The translations under genes were made by a program, and so were the position numbers. 64,000 nt of DNA from Tistlia consotensis USBA 355 (GTDB taxonomy: Bacteria > Pseudomonadota > Alphaproteobacteria > Kiloniellales > DSM-21159): the NCBI RefSeq assembly GCF_900177295.1, contig NZ_FWZX01000019.1, positions 62,001-126,000 of the forward strand, read 5' to 3'. This document shows, one piece after another, positions 1 to 7,973 of this stretch; position 1 is the stretch's first letter; each line of letters starts with the position of its first letter. The notes below the pieces were generated by a model, which was given only the letters and a program-made list of their open reading frames with translations, was not told the DNA's origin and did not search any database.

Positions 1-21
1 TTCCGCAGGCGGTGCCTGTAT

Positions 22-45
22 TTTTTATTGAACGTTCAATCAAAA
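22..45. promoter_or_regulatory. BetI-type operator upstream of choX
   Basis: A perfect 14-bp palindrome, ATTGAACGTTCAAT, lies at 27-40 and is flanked by TTTT and AAAA, so the dyad extends to about 24 bp with one mismatched pair. It resembles the GAACGTTC-type dyads bound by BetI, the choline-responsive TetR repressor of bet genes. It is about 160 bp upstream of the choline-binding protein gene. Assignment to BetI is inferred from sequence and context; the betI gene is not in the window. Confidence 0.6.
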
Positions 46-201
46 TCCGGTTAGGCTTGCCGCTCGATTTTCGCCCCGGCCGGGACGATAGTGAGATCCC
101 GAAGACGGGCCGGGGCGGGGGCGTTCGGCTTGCGGCCTCGGGAGAGAGGCCGCCGGGCCCGCCCCCGATTTCCAGGTTCACGAAGAAACGGGAGGCAGAG
201 C

Positions 202-1161
202 ATGCGTTTCGCCAAAATCCTTTCCGCGGCGCTCGTCGCCGGCGGCCTGGTCTGGGCCGTCTCCTCCGCCGGCACCGCCGGGGCTGCGGTCCCCGACAAG
301 TGCAAGGAGGTCACCTTCTCCGACGTCGGCTGGACCGACATCACCGCGACGACCGCCACGACCTCCGTCGTGCTGCAGGGCCTCGGCTACAAGACCAAGA
401 CCGAGGTGCTGTCGGTGCCGGTGACCTACCAGTCGCTGAAGAACGGCGACGTCGACGTCTTCCTCGGCAACTGGATGCCGACCATGGAGGCCGACCTCAA
501 GCCGTTCCGCGACGCCGGCACGGTCGACGTCGTCGGGGTCAACCTGAAGGGCGCCAAGTACACCCTGGCGGTGCTGAAGAAGACCGCCGACGAGGGTCTG
601 AAGTCCTTCGCCGATATCGCCAAGTTCAAGGAGAAGCTGGACGGCAAGATCTACGGCATCGAGCCGGGCAACGACGGCAACCGTCTGATCCTCAAGATGA
701 TCGACGAGAACGCCTTCGGCCTGAAGGGCTTCGAGCTGGTCGAGTCGTCCGAGCAGGGCATGCTGGCCCAGGTCGCGCGCGCCAAGAGCCGCGGCGAGGA
801 CGTGGTCTTCCTGGGCTGGGAGCCGCACCCGATGAACAGCAACTTCGACATGGTCTACCTGTCGGGCGGCGACGACTGGTTCGGCCCGGACTACGGCGGC
901 GCCACGGTCTACACCAACGTGCGGCACGGCTACGTCAAGAGCTGCCCGAACGTCGGCAAGCTGCTGACCAATCTCGTCTTCTCGCTGAAGATGGAGAACG
1001 AGATCATGGGCAAGATCCTCGACGACAACATGCAGCCCGAGGCGGCCGCCAGGGACTGGCTGAAGAAGAACCCGGGCGTGCTCGACAAGTGGCTCGGTGG
1101 CGTCATGACGACCGACGGCCAGCCGGGCCTGGCGGCGGTCAAGAAGTCGCTGGGGCTCTAG
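202..1161 (+). CDS. choX: choline ABC transporter substrate-binding protein ChoX
   Basis: Periplasmic receptor that captures choline for import. The ATG at 202 follows GGAGGC and opens a 319-residue protein with a signal peptide (hydrophobic residues about 6-25, cleavage near AGAA). The mature part has the OpuAC-type fold with ChoX-like motifs: GWTDITATT, LGNWMPTM and LGWEPHPM, whose Trp and Asp residues build the aromatic box for the trimethylammonium group in this family. A longer in-frame reading exists upstream but lacks a ribosome site and would bury the signal peptide. The gene is first in a cho operon, 130 bp ahead of choW with a hairpin between, which fits higher expression of the binding protein than of the membrane parts. 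Induction by choline through the upstream palindrome is likely. Confidence 0.93.
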   Translation: MRFAKILSAALVAGGLVWAVSSAGTAGAAVPDKCKEVTFSDVGWTDITATTATTSVVLQGLGYKTKTEVLSVPVTYQSLKNGDVDVFLGNWMPTMEADLKPFRDAGTVDVVGVNLKGAKYTLAVLKKTADEGLKSFADIAKFKEKLDGKIYGIEPGNDGNRLILKMIDENAFGLKGFELVESSEQGMLAQVARAKSRGEDVVFLGWEPHPMNSNFDMVYLSGGDDWFGPDYGGATVYTNVRHGYVKSCPNVGKLLTNLVFSLKMENEIMGKILDDNMQPEAAARDWLKKNPGVLDKWLGGVMTTDGQPGLAAVKKSLGL

Positions 1162-1185
1162 CCTCCGGCCGAACGCGACGCGGCA

Positions 1186-1213
1186 CCGCCCCTCGCCTCC
1201 GGACGAGGGGCGG
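1186..1213 (+). terminator. hairpin between choX and choW
   Basis: A perfect 10-bp stem (CCGCCCCTCG / CGAGGGGCGG) with an 8-nt loop and no U-run sits 24 nt after the choX stop. It is more likely a partial terminator or 3' mRNA stabiliser that sets the receptor-to-permease ratio than a full stop, because choW and choV continue on the same strand. Confidence 0.55.
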
Positions 1214-1291
1214 GCCAGCGCCTGCGATTCCTGCTAAGCAAGACTGCCGGGGCGCGCCCGGCCGCCACCAACTTCCGGGGGACGCGCGACC

Positions 1292-2143
1292 ATGGAGGAG
1301 TGGTTCACCGCCTATCGCATCCCGCTCGGCGCCTGGATGCGGCAGTTCGTCGACTTCATCAACGTCTACGCGGCCGGCTTCTTCAACCTGATCTCGGACG
1401 TCTTCGGCTTCCTGATCGACGGGCTGGTCGACATCCTGCTGTGGTTCCCGCCGCTGGTGCTGGTCCTGGCGATCGCCGGCTTCGCCTGGTTCATGCAGCG
1501 CTCCTGGGTGCTGACCATCGGCACGCTGCTCAGCCTGCTGCTGGTGCTCAACCTCGGCTACTGGGAAGCGACGGTCCAGACCCTGGCCCTGATCATCTGG
1601 GCGACGGGCATCTGCATGGTGGTCGGCGTGCCGCTCGGCATCGCCGCGGCGCACCGGCCCTGGCTCTACACCCTGCTGCGCCCGATCCTCGACCTGATGC
1701 AGACGATCCCGACCTTCGTCTACCTGATCCCGACCCTGATCCTCTTCGGCCTCGGCGTCGTGCCGGGCCTGATCTCGACGGTGATCTTCGCGATCCCCGC
1801 GCCGATCCGCCTGACCCAGCTCGGCATCTCCTCGGTGCCCAAGCAGCTGATCGAGGCCGGCGAGGCCTTCGGCGCGACGAAGAGCCAGCTGCTCTGGAAG
1901 ATCGAGCTGCCGCACGCCATGCCGACGATCATGGCCGGCCTGACCCAATGCATCATGCTGTCGCTCTCGATGGTCGTGATCTCGGCGCTGGTCGGCGCCG
2001 ACGGCCTCGGCAAGCCGGTGGTGCGCGCGCTCAACACGGTCGACATCGGCCGCGGCTTCGAGGCCGGGCTCGCCATCGTCGTGCTGGCGATCATCCTCGA
2101 CCGGGTGGTGCGCCAGCCGAACCGCGGCAAGGGAGGGCGCTGA
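1292..2143 (+). CDS. choW: choline ABC transporter permease ChoW
   Basis: Inner-membrane channel of the choline importer, 283 residues. The hydrophobic pattern gives about six or seven membrane segments. The C-terminal half has the BPD_transp_1 signature (GEAFGATKSQLLWKIELPHA, the EAA loop that contacts the ATPase), followed by glycine-rich membrane helices. Length and motifs match the ChoW/ProW branch of glycine betaine/choline permeases. The ATG at 1292 is chosen because it gives the normal N-terminus preceding the first membrane segment. The stop is one base before the choV start, so translation is coupled. Confidence 0.93.
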   Translation: MEEWFTAYRIPLGAWMRQFVDFINVYAAGFFNLISDVFGFLIDGLVDILLWFPPLVLVLAIAGFAWFMQRSWVLTIGTLLSLLLVLNLGYWEATVQTLALIIWATGICMVVGVPLGIAAAHRPWLYTLLRPILDLMQTIPTFVYLIPTLILFGLGVVPGLISTVIFAIPAPIRLTQLGISSVPKQLIEAGEAFGATKSQLLWKIELPHAMPTIMAGLTQCIMLSLSMVVISALVGADGLGKPVVRALNTVDIGRGFEAGLAIVVLAIILDRVVRQPNRGKGGR

Positions 2144-2144
2144 C

Positions 2145-3398
2145 ATGGCCCGTGCGAACGGCTCGGCGGCGGACAGGCCGGTCGTCACCTTCGAGCAGGT
2201 CGACATCGTCTTCGGCGAGCACCCGAAGAGCGCGCTGCCGCTGATCGACGCCGGCAAGACCCGCTCGGAGATCCTCGAGGCGACCGGCAACGTGCTCGGC
2301 GTGGCCGGCGCCAGCCTGGCGATCCGCAAGGGCGAGATCTGCGTGCTGATGGGCCTGTCCGGCTCCGGCAAGTCGACCCTGCTGCGCGCGGTCAACGGCC
2401 TCAATCCGGTGACCCGCGGCCGCGTGCTGGTCGAGCACGACGGCCGCCAGGTCGACGTCGCCAGCTGCGACGCCCAGACCCTGCGCGCGCTCCGGACCGC
2501 GCGCATCGCCATGGTGTTCCAGCAGTTCGCCCTGCTGCCCTGGCGCACGGTCACCGAGAACGTCGGCTTTGGCCTGGAGCTGCGCGGCCTGGGCAAGGCC
2601 GAGCGCGACCGCATCGTCGCCGACAAGCTCAAGCTGGTCGGCCTCGGCGAGTGGGGCGGCAAGTACGCCCACGAGCTGTCGGGCGGCATGCAGCAGCGCG
2701 TCGGCCTGGCCCGCGCCTTCGCGACCGACGCCGACATCCTGCTGATGGACGAGCCCTTCTCGGCGCTCGACCCGCTGATCCGCGACAAGCTGCAGGACGA
2801 GCTGCTGGAGCTCCAGCGCGCGCTCAACAAGACCATCCTCTTCGTCAGCCACGACCTCGACGAGGCGATGAAGCTGGGCAACCGCATCGCAATCATGGAG
2901 GGCGGGCGGATCGTCCAGGTCGGCACGCCCGAAGAGATCGTGCTCGACCCGGCCAACGACTACGTCGCCGAGTTCGTCGCGCACATGAACCCGCTGCGCG
3001 TGCTGCGCGGCGGCTCGCTGATGACGCCGCTCGCGGAGCTGCGCAAGGACGGCAGCGCGCTGCTGCTGGACCGCGAGGGTCGGCTGCGCCTGGAGCTCGA
3101 CGCCGAGGGCCGGCCGAGCCGGGTCACCGGCGACGGCGCGGCCGGCCGGCTGGTCGCGCTCGGCGAGGACTTCGAGCGCGCGGATCTGCCCGAGGGCGCC
3201 TTCGTCGTCGCGCCGCTCGACCTCTCGATGCGCGCCGCCATCGAGCTGCGCCAGGCGACCGGCCACCCGGTGATCCTGACCGAGGGCGGCCGCGCCGTCG
3301 GTGTCTGCGGCGACGAGGAGATCTACCGCGGCATCCTCCGCCAGTCTGCGCATGAGCCGGCCGCGCATGAGCCGGCCGCGCACGAGCCGGCCGCATGA
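2145..3398 (+). CDS. choV: choline ABC transporter ATP-binding protein ChoV
   Basis: ATPase that drives ChoW, 417 residues. Visible motifs are Walker A (GLSGSGKST), Q-loop (VFQQFALLPW), the ABC signature (LSGGMQQRVGLARA), Walker B (ILLMDEPFSALD) and the switch His (SHDLDEA). The long N-terminal stretch with EHPKSALPLIDAGKTR is typical of ChoV/ProV proteins. After the ATPase comes a domain of about 130 residues in the place where ProV has CBS domains; here it is degenerate. The last residues are three copies of AHEPA encoded by a 15-bp tandem repeat, which is unusual. The start has GGGAGGG eight bases upstream. The stop overlaps the next gene's ATG (ATGA). Confidence 0.93.
   Translation: MARANGSAADRPVVTFEQVDIVFGEHPKSALPLIDAGKTRSEILEATGNVLGVAGASLAIRKGEICVLMGLSGSGKSTLLRAVNGLNPVTRGRVLVEHDGRQVDVASCDAQTLRALRTARIAMVFQQFALLPWRTVTENVGFGLELRGLGKAERDRIVADKLKLVGLGEWGGKYAHELSGGMQQRVGLARAFATDADILLMDEPFSALDPLIRDKLQDELLELQRALNKTILFVSHDLDEAMKLGNRIAIMEGGRIVQVGTPEEIVLDPANDYVAEFVAHMNPLRVLRGGSLMTPLAELRKDGSALLLDREGRLRLELDAEGRPSRVTGDGAAGRLVALGEDFERADLPEGAFVVAPLDLSMRAAIELRQATGHPVILTEGGRAVGVCGDEEIYRGILRQSAHEPAAHEPAAHEPAA
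3348..3392 (+). repeat. three tandem 15-bp units at the choV 3' end
   Basis: Unit GCGCATGAGCCGGCC occurs three times head to tail (3348-3362, 3363-3377, 3378-3392), the third with one substitution (CAT to CAC). The repeat is in frame with choV and adds Ala-His-Glu-Pro-Ala three times to its C-terminus. It ends five bases before the overlapping ATGA that starts the next gene. Copy number could vary between strains without breaking either frame. Confidence 0.9.
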
Positions 3399-4123
3399 CC
3401 AGGCCGGCGATCCGGGGCGTCGTCTTCGACAAGGACGGGACGCTGTTCGACTACGGTCGGACCTGGCCGCCGGTGAACCGCGCCGCGGCGATGGCGGCGG
3501 CCGGCGGCAGCGAGGCCGTCGCCAACCGCCTGCTCGCGCTCGGCGGCCACGATCCCGAGACCGACGCGGTCGCGCCCGGCTCGCTGATGGCCGCCGGCAA
3601 CACGCGCGAGATCGCGCTGGCCTGGCTGCCCGAGCTGCCGCACCGGCGGGTCGAGGAGCTGGTGCCGCTGCTCGACCGGGTGTTCCTGGAGCAGGGCATC
3701 GCCAACGCGGCGCCGGTCACCGACCTGCCCGCGCTGTTCGACCGCCTGGCGGCGCGCGGCCTGACCCTCGCGGTCGCCTCCAACGACAGCGAGGCGGCGA
3801 CCGCCGCGACGGTCGGCCGCTTCGGCCTGGAAGCGCGCCTCGCCTTCCTGGCGGGCTACGACAGCGGCCACGGCCACAAGCCGGGGCCGGGCATGGTCCA
3901 GGCTTTCTGCCGCACGACCGGCCTGGAGCCGGCCGCGGTCTGCGTCGTCGGCGACAACCTGCACGACCTGGAGATGGGCCGCGACGCCGGCGCCGGCCTG
4001 CTGGTCGGGGTGCTGACCGGCACCGGCACGCGCGCCGTGCTCGACGCCGTCGCGCACCTGGTTCTCGACTCGATCGAGCAGCTGGAAGCCGCGCTGGAGG
4101 ACCGGCTCGCTCCGGTCGACTGA
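3395..4123 (+). CDS. HAD-family hydrolase (phosphoglycolate phosphatase-like)
   Basis: Cytoplasmic haloacid-dehalogenase-superfamily phosphatase, 242 residues. Motif I is VVFDKDGTLFDYG with the nucleophile and acid Asp pair, motif II is the Ser of VASNDSEAA, the motif III Lys is in GHKPGPGM, and motif IV is VVGDNLHDLEMGRDAG. A helical cap of about 70 residues follows motif I, as in the Gph/PGP subgroup. Its ATG overlaps the choV stop, so it is translated with the choline transporter. The substrate is unknown; phosphocholine or phosphoglycolate are guesses from context and family only. Confidence 0.85.
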   Translation: MTRPAIRGVVFDKDGTLFDYGRTWPPVNRAAAMAAAGGSEAVANRLLALGGHDPETDAVAPGSLMAAGNTREIALAWLPELPHRRVEELVPLLDRVFLEQGIANAAPVTDLPALFDRLAARGLTLAVASNDSEAATAATVGRFGLEARLAFLAGYDSGHGHKPGPGMVQAFCRTTGLEPAAVCVVGDNLHDLEMGRDAGAGLLVGVLTGTGTRAVLDAVAHLVLDSIEQLEAALEDRLAPVD

Positions 4124-4168
4124 CCGGGCGCGCCTTCTTGCCTCTGCCGGCCGGGGAGAGGCGGCGGA

Positions 4169-5212
4169 CTATCCCCGCCGGCGCCGTCCGCCGCGCCGGC
4201 CGGCGCCCTCGCCGGGCGCCTGGCCGAGGCCGCCGGCCGAGACGCTGCCGAGGGCGGCGACGACCTCCTCGACGCTCGGCGCCGGGCCCGGCTCGCTCGC
4301 CTCGAGGGCGCTGCGCATGGCGCGGATGTGCTCCGGCGTCGTGCCGCAGCAGCCGCCGATGATGCGGGCGCCGGCATCGCGCGCCATGACGGCGTAGCGC
4401 GCCATCAGCTCCGGCGTGCCGTTGTAGACGACCTCGCCGTCGATGAACACCGGGATGCCGCAGTTGGCCTTGGCGATGACCACGTCGGTCGGGCCGGTGG
4501 CGTCGCGCATCTGGACCAGGGCGGCGACCAGCTCGGCGGCGCCGGTGCCGCAGTTGCCGCCGAAGGCGAGCGGCGCCGGCCTGCTGTCGTGGGCGAGCCC
4601 GGCCAGCTCGACCGGCGTGACTCCCATCATGGTGCGCCCGTTGGTGTCGAACGACAGGGTGCAGGTCACCGGCAGGCCGGCCTCGGTCGCGCCCTGGATC
4701 GCCGCCTTCAGCTCGTCGGGCGAGGACATGGTCTCGATCCAGGCGAGATCGGCGCCGCCGGCCTTGAGGCCTTCGCACTGGGCGCGGAAGGCGGCGACCG
4801 CCTGCTCGTAGGTCAGCGGGCCGAGCGGCTCCAGCAGGTCCCCGGTCGGGCCGACGGAGCCGGCGCAGACGATGCGCCGGCCGGCGGTGGCGATCTCCTC
4901 GACCAGCAGGCGGGCCGCCGCCTCGTTGATCTGGAAGACCCTGTCCTGGGCGCCGTGCAGCCGCAGGCGATTGGCGGTGCCGCCGAAGGTGTTGGTCAGC
5001 ACGATGTCGCTGCCGGCCTCGATGAAGCTGCGGTAGTGGGCGCGCACCTTCTCGGGCTGCTCCAGGTTCCACAGCTCGGGCGCGTCGCCGTGCTGCAGGC
5101 CCATGGCGAAGAGGTTGGTGCCGGTGGCGCCGTCGGCGATCAGCCAGGGGCGCTCGGACAGCAGAGTGGTCAGCAGGTCGGACAAGGCGAAAGGCCTCTC
5201 GGGCGGCAGCAT
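4169..5212 (-). CDS. bmt: betaine-homocysteine S-methyltransferase (homocysteine S-methyltransferase family)
   Basis: Zinc-dependent methyltransferase, 347 residues, expected to move a methyl group to homocysteine, making methionine and, if betaine is the donor, dimethylglycine. The barrel begins with LIADGATGTNLFAMGL. The three zinc-binding cysteines are in GGNCGTGAAE and GGCCGTTPEH, as in BHMT and the MetH N-terminal domain. ATG at 5212 is preferred over upstream alternatives because the conserved barrel starts about 20 residues later. It lies next to the choline importer, and a dimethylglycine dehydrogenase-like gene follows within 4 kb, which supports betaine rather than S-methylmethionine as donor. 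That choice is inference; MmuM-type activity is the alternative. Confidence 0.82.
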   Translation of the reverse strand: MLPPERPFALSDLLTTLLSERPWLIADGATGTNLFAMGLQHGDAPELWNLEQPEKVRAHYRSFIEAGSDIVLTNTFGGTANRLRLHGAQDRVFQINEAAARLLVEEIATAGRRIVCAGSVGPTGDLLEPLGPLTYEQAVAAFRAQCEGLKAGGADLAWIETMSSPDELKAAIQGATEAGLPVTCTLSFDTNGRTMMGVTPVELAGLAHDSRPAPLAFGGNCGTGAAELVAALVQMRDATGPTDVVIAKANCGIPVFIDGEVVYNGTPELMARYAVMARDAGARIIGGCCGTTPEHIRAMRSALEASEPGPAPSVEEVVAALGSVSAGGLGQAPGEGAGRRGGRRRRG

Positions 5213-5337
5213 GTGACAGATCCTCAGCGTCGTCGCACGGGCGTCGGGGAGCGTCAAGCGCGGGCGCCATGCGCGGAACGGATTCCCGCCGCCGGCCGTT
5301 CCTGCAGGGTCCCTCGCCCAGGCAAGGAGCCCTGCAG

Positions 5338-6065
5338 ATGGCCCCCGTCTGCCGTTCGCAGCACCGCCGCCTCGCGCCGCCCGGGGCCCTGGCGGCCGCC
5401 CTGCTGGTCGCCGTCCCGGCCGCGCCCTGGTCACCAAGCTGCAGGTCCTGCTCGACCGCCGCGGCTTCTCGGACGGCGTGATCGACGGCTTCGAGGGCGA
5501 GAACGTCGTCAAGGCGGTCAAGGCCCTGGAGTTCGCCGAGGCCGGCAGGGTCGTGGTGGTCGCCGATCCCGGCAAGCCCCGGGCGAAGGTGACGATCGAC
5601 ACCATCGAGGTCGACGGCAAGGCGGGCCTGGTCCGCGCCTTCGACGAGCAGGGGAGGCTGGCCGCCTTCTATCCGGCGACGGTCGGCAGCAAGGACAATC
5701 CGGGACCGAAAGGCAGCCACAAGGTGCGCACCGTCGCCATCGACCCGAGCTACACCTACGACCCCGAGGTCAACTTCACCCAGGGCGGCGTCCGGGAGAA
5801 GCTGGAGATCCCGCCGGGACCGAACGGACCGGTCGGCACGGTCCGGATCGACCTCACCGAGCCGACCTACGGCATCCACGGCACGGCCGAGCCCGCCGAG
5901 ATCGACAAGACCTGGTCGCACCGCTGCGTGCGCCTGACCAACTGGGACGCCGACGAGCTGGCGCACCTGGTCCATCCGGGCACCGTCGTGACGTTCCTCG
6001 ACGGCGGCGAGCCGGCCGGCAGGCAGCGCCGGGAGCAGGCCCAGAAGGCCCCGGCCGGCGAGTGA
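5338..6065 (+). pseudogene. L,D-transpeptidase (YkuD) with frameshift in the signal-peptide region
   Basis: The ATG at 5338, ten bases after AAGGAG, opens a signal peptide (ALAAALLVAVPAA), but that frame then runs to a stop at 5479-5481. The frame that continues downstream reads LVTKLQVLLDRRGFSDGVIDG, a peptidoglycan-binding segment, then a YkuD domain to 6065 (HGTAEPAEIDKTWSHRCVRL). One missing base near 5421-5427 would join them exactly at a plausible signal-cleavage site. The catalytic motif is SHRC instead of the usual SHGC, so decay is possible; otherwise this is a sequencing error. An intact protein would cross-link peptidoglycan in the periplasm. The extensin-like gene follows 5 nt later. 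Confidence 0.75.
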
Positions 6066-6070
6066 GGCGG

Positions 6071-6886
6071 ATGCTGCGATCGGGCGGCCTGCTGCTGGCG
6101 CTGCTGTTGGCGCTGCCGTTGGCGCTGGACGGCACGGCGCGGGCGGCCGAAGACAGGGTGCCGCTGCCGCCGATGCGGCCGCCGGACCTCGGCGGGCCGG
6201 AGCCCACGCCGCCCAAGGATGCGACCCGACCGGCCCCGGCGGCCGCGCCGGCAAGCGAGGCGCCGCCGGCCAGGCGGGAGAAGGACGAGCAGGCGATCGC
6301 CGAGGCGGCGGCCCTGGCCGCCGAGCGACCGGCCTTCGATCCGGCCGAGGCGCAGCGCTGCGAGGCGGAGCTGCGCCGGCTCGGCGCCGACTTCGCGGTG
6401 CGGCCGGCGATCGAGGACCTGGGCTGCGGCGCCGAGCGGCCGCTGGCGCTGAAGGCCCTGCCGGGCGGCGTCGAGGTGGCCGGGCGGGACGTGCTGCTGC
6501 GCTGCGGCGCGGCCCTGGCCCTGGCCAAGTGGAGCGAGCAGGTCGTCGTGCCCTCGGCCGAGCTGCACCTGGGCACCAGGGTCGAGAGCCTGCTGGTCTC
6601 GACCAGCTACCTCTGCCGCGACCGTGCCGGCAGCAGCACGCCGAGCCAGCACGCCTTCGCCAACGCCCTCGACCTGATGGGCCTGCGCCTGTCCGACGGC
6701 CGCTCCCTGCTGATCGCGCCGCGGCCCGACAGCGCCGCGCCGGAGCGCGCCTTCCAGGCCGCGATCCGCGGCGGCGCCTGCGCCTACTTCACCACGGTGC
6801 TCGGCCCGACCACCGACGCCGCCCACAGGAACCACCTGCACCTGGATCTCAAGCAGCGCAAGGGCGGCTACCGGATCTGCCAGTAG
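6071..6886 (+). CDS. extensin-like C-terminal domain protein
   Basis: Exported protein of 271 residues. A signal peptide (LLLALLLALPLALDGTARA) precedes a Pro/Ala-rich linker of about 70 residues with low complexity, then an extensin-like C-terminal domain (PF06904 type). Family marks are the CGAALALAKW segment, the TSYLCRDRAG Cys, SQHAFANALDLMGLRLSDG, and the C-terminal THR/HNHLHLDL-type end (NHLHLDLKQRK). The family is thought to act on peptidoglycan or the cell envelope. It follows the L,D-transpeptidase by 5 nt, so the two were probably one envelope operon. Confidence 0.8.
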   Translation: MLRSGGLLLALLLALPLALDGTARAAEDRVPLPPMRPPDLGGPEPTPPKDATRPAPAAAPASEAPPARREKDEQAIAEAAALAAERPAFDPAEAQRCEAELRRLGADFAVRPAIEDLGCGAERPLALKALPGGVEVAGRDVLLRCGAALALAKWSEQVVVPSAELHLGTRVESLLVSTSYLCRDRAGSSTPSQHAFANALDLMGLRLSDGRSLLIAPRPDSAAPERAFQAAIRGGACAYFTTVLGPTTDAAHRNHLHLDLKQRKGGYRICQ

Positions 6887-6892
6887 CGGGCG

Positions 6893-7306
6893 TCAGGCCT
6901 CGACCAGCGCGTCGTAGCCGCGGCCCTTGAACTGCAGCAGGCAGAGGCCGTGGCCGAAGGGGTCGGCGAGGCTGGCGATGCGGCCCCAGTCGTGGTCGCG
7001 GATGCCGCCCTCCAGGCTGGCACCGGCCTCCAGGGCGCGGCCGAGCGCGGCCTCGATGTCCTCGACCACGAAGTCGAGATGCACCGGCGTCCAATGGCGC
7101 CGGTAGTCGCGGCGCTGGGCGCTGCCGTCGCAGGCCCGCGTGCCGGCCGGCTTGGCCAGCAGGTAGATCGGCGCGCCGGCGCCGAGCAGCTCGACGACCT
7201 CCGGGCCGAGCCGCCGGCCGAGGGTCAGGCCGAAGGCACGGGCATAGAAGGACTCGGCGGCGTCGATGTCGTCGACGTCGATGTTGACCAGCAGGGTCGC
7301 GGGCAT
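6893..7306 (-). CDS. VOC (glyoxalase-fold) family protein, paralogue 1
   Basis: Small cytoplasmic protein of 137 residues with one vicinal-oxygen-chelate unit: beta-strand LLVNIDVDD, helix AESFYARAFGLTLGRR, and a C-terminal strand with DPFGHGLCLLQF. Family members are metal-dependent lyases, isomerases or dioxygenases, or antibiotic-binding proteins; the substrate cannot be told. It shares the layout FYARAFGL-x-GRR and VELLGA with the gene just upstream, so the two are tandem duplicates. The ATG at 7306 has GGGAGGAG before it. It is the last gene of a three-ORF unit whose promoter carries a LexA box. Confidence 0.8.
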   Translation of the reverse strand: MPATLLVNIDVDDIDAAESFYARAFGLTLGRRLGPEVVELLGAGAPIYLLAKPAGTRACDGSAQRRDYRRHWTPVHLDFVVEDIEAALGRALEAGASLEGGIRDHDWGRIASLADPFGHGLCLLQFKGRGYDALVEA

Positions 7307-7329
7307 CGCCGTCTCCTCCCAGGCCGCTC

Positions 7330-7764
7330 TCAGGCCGCCCCGGCCCGGCGCGCGGCGGCTGCCGGCTGCCAGGCGGCGGGCGCCTCCTCCAGGCCCGTGC
7401 GGCGGAACTGCAGCAGGCAGAGGCGGTTGCCGAAGGGATCGGCGAGCTGGGCGATCGAGCCCCAGGCGTGGTGGCGCATCGCGCCCTCCAGGGTCGCGCC
7501 GGCCGCCCGGGCCCGTTCGCGCGCCGCCTCCAGGTCCTCGACCACCAGGTCGACCTGCAGCGGCGGCGGCGGCCCGCCATAGTCGGCTGGGCTGGCGCCG
7601 CCGCTGTGCCGCGCCAGCAGGTGGAGGGTCGCGGCGGCGCCGAGCAGCTCGACGAGCTCGCCGGCGAGCCGGCGGCCGACGACCAGGCCGAAGGCGCGGG
7701 CGTAGAAGCGGGCGGCGTCGTCGAGGTCGTCGGGCTCGACGTGGATCACGACCAGGGGAGCCAT
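7330..7764 (-). CDS. VOC (glyoxalase-fold) family protein, paralogue 2
   Basis: A 144-residue VOC protein, a tandem duplicate of its downstream neighbour. It starts MAPLVVIHVEPDDLDDAARFYARAFGL and ends with DPFGNRLCLLQFRR plus an Ala-rich tail of about 20 residues. ATG at 7764 was chosen because the VOC fold begins directly there; a longer reading upstream overlaps another coding frame. It lies 10 nt after the truncated VOC ORF and 23 nt before paralogue 1, consistent with one transcript. Function unknown; detoxification of a reactive small molecule is a family-level guess. Confidence 0.8.
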   Translation of the reverse strand: MAPLVVIHVEPDDLDDAARFYARAFGLVVGRRLAGELVELLGAAATLHLLARHSGGASPADYGGPPPPLQVDLVVEDLEAARERARAAGATLEGAMRHHAWGSIAQLADPFGNRLCLLQFRRTGLEEAPAAWQPAAAARRAGAA

Positions 7765-7774
7765 CGCCGTCGCC

Positions 7775-7957
7775 TCACGCCGCCGAGGGGTCGTAGCTGC
7801 CGACGTTCCGGAAGTGGCCCTCCGGGTCCCGGCAGGACCAGCCGCGGCCGCCGTGGTCCTCGTCCTCGATGTCGCGCGCGACATCGGCGGCGGCCGCCCG
7901 GGCGCGGGCGTGGCGGGCATCCGGGCCCGCGACGATCACGTAGGGGTTCTGGGTCAC
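7775..7957 (-). CDS. 60-residue VOC remnant (C-terminal half only)
   Basis: GTG at 7957 has GGGAGG six bases upstream. The product starts MTQNPY and goes straight into the second half of a PhnB-like VOC unit (VIVAGPDARHARARAAAADV, then SCRDPEGHFRNVGSYDP). Normal relatives have about 70 more residues between those two pieces, so this looks like an in-frame internal deletion. The intact ribosome site and the position first behind the LexA box suggest it is still translated. It may now act mainly as a leader ORF for the two complete VOC genes. It could also be a real small protein that pairs as a half-site. Confidence 0.55.
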   Translation of the reverse strand: MTQNPYVIVAGPDARHARARAAAADVARDIEDEDHGGRGWSCRDPEGHFRNVGSYDPSAA

Positions 7958-7973
7958 GGCGGCCTCCCGGAAT

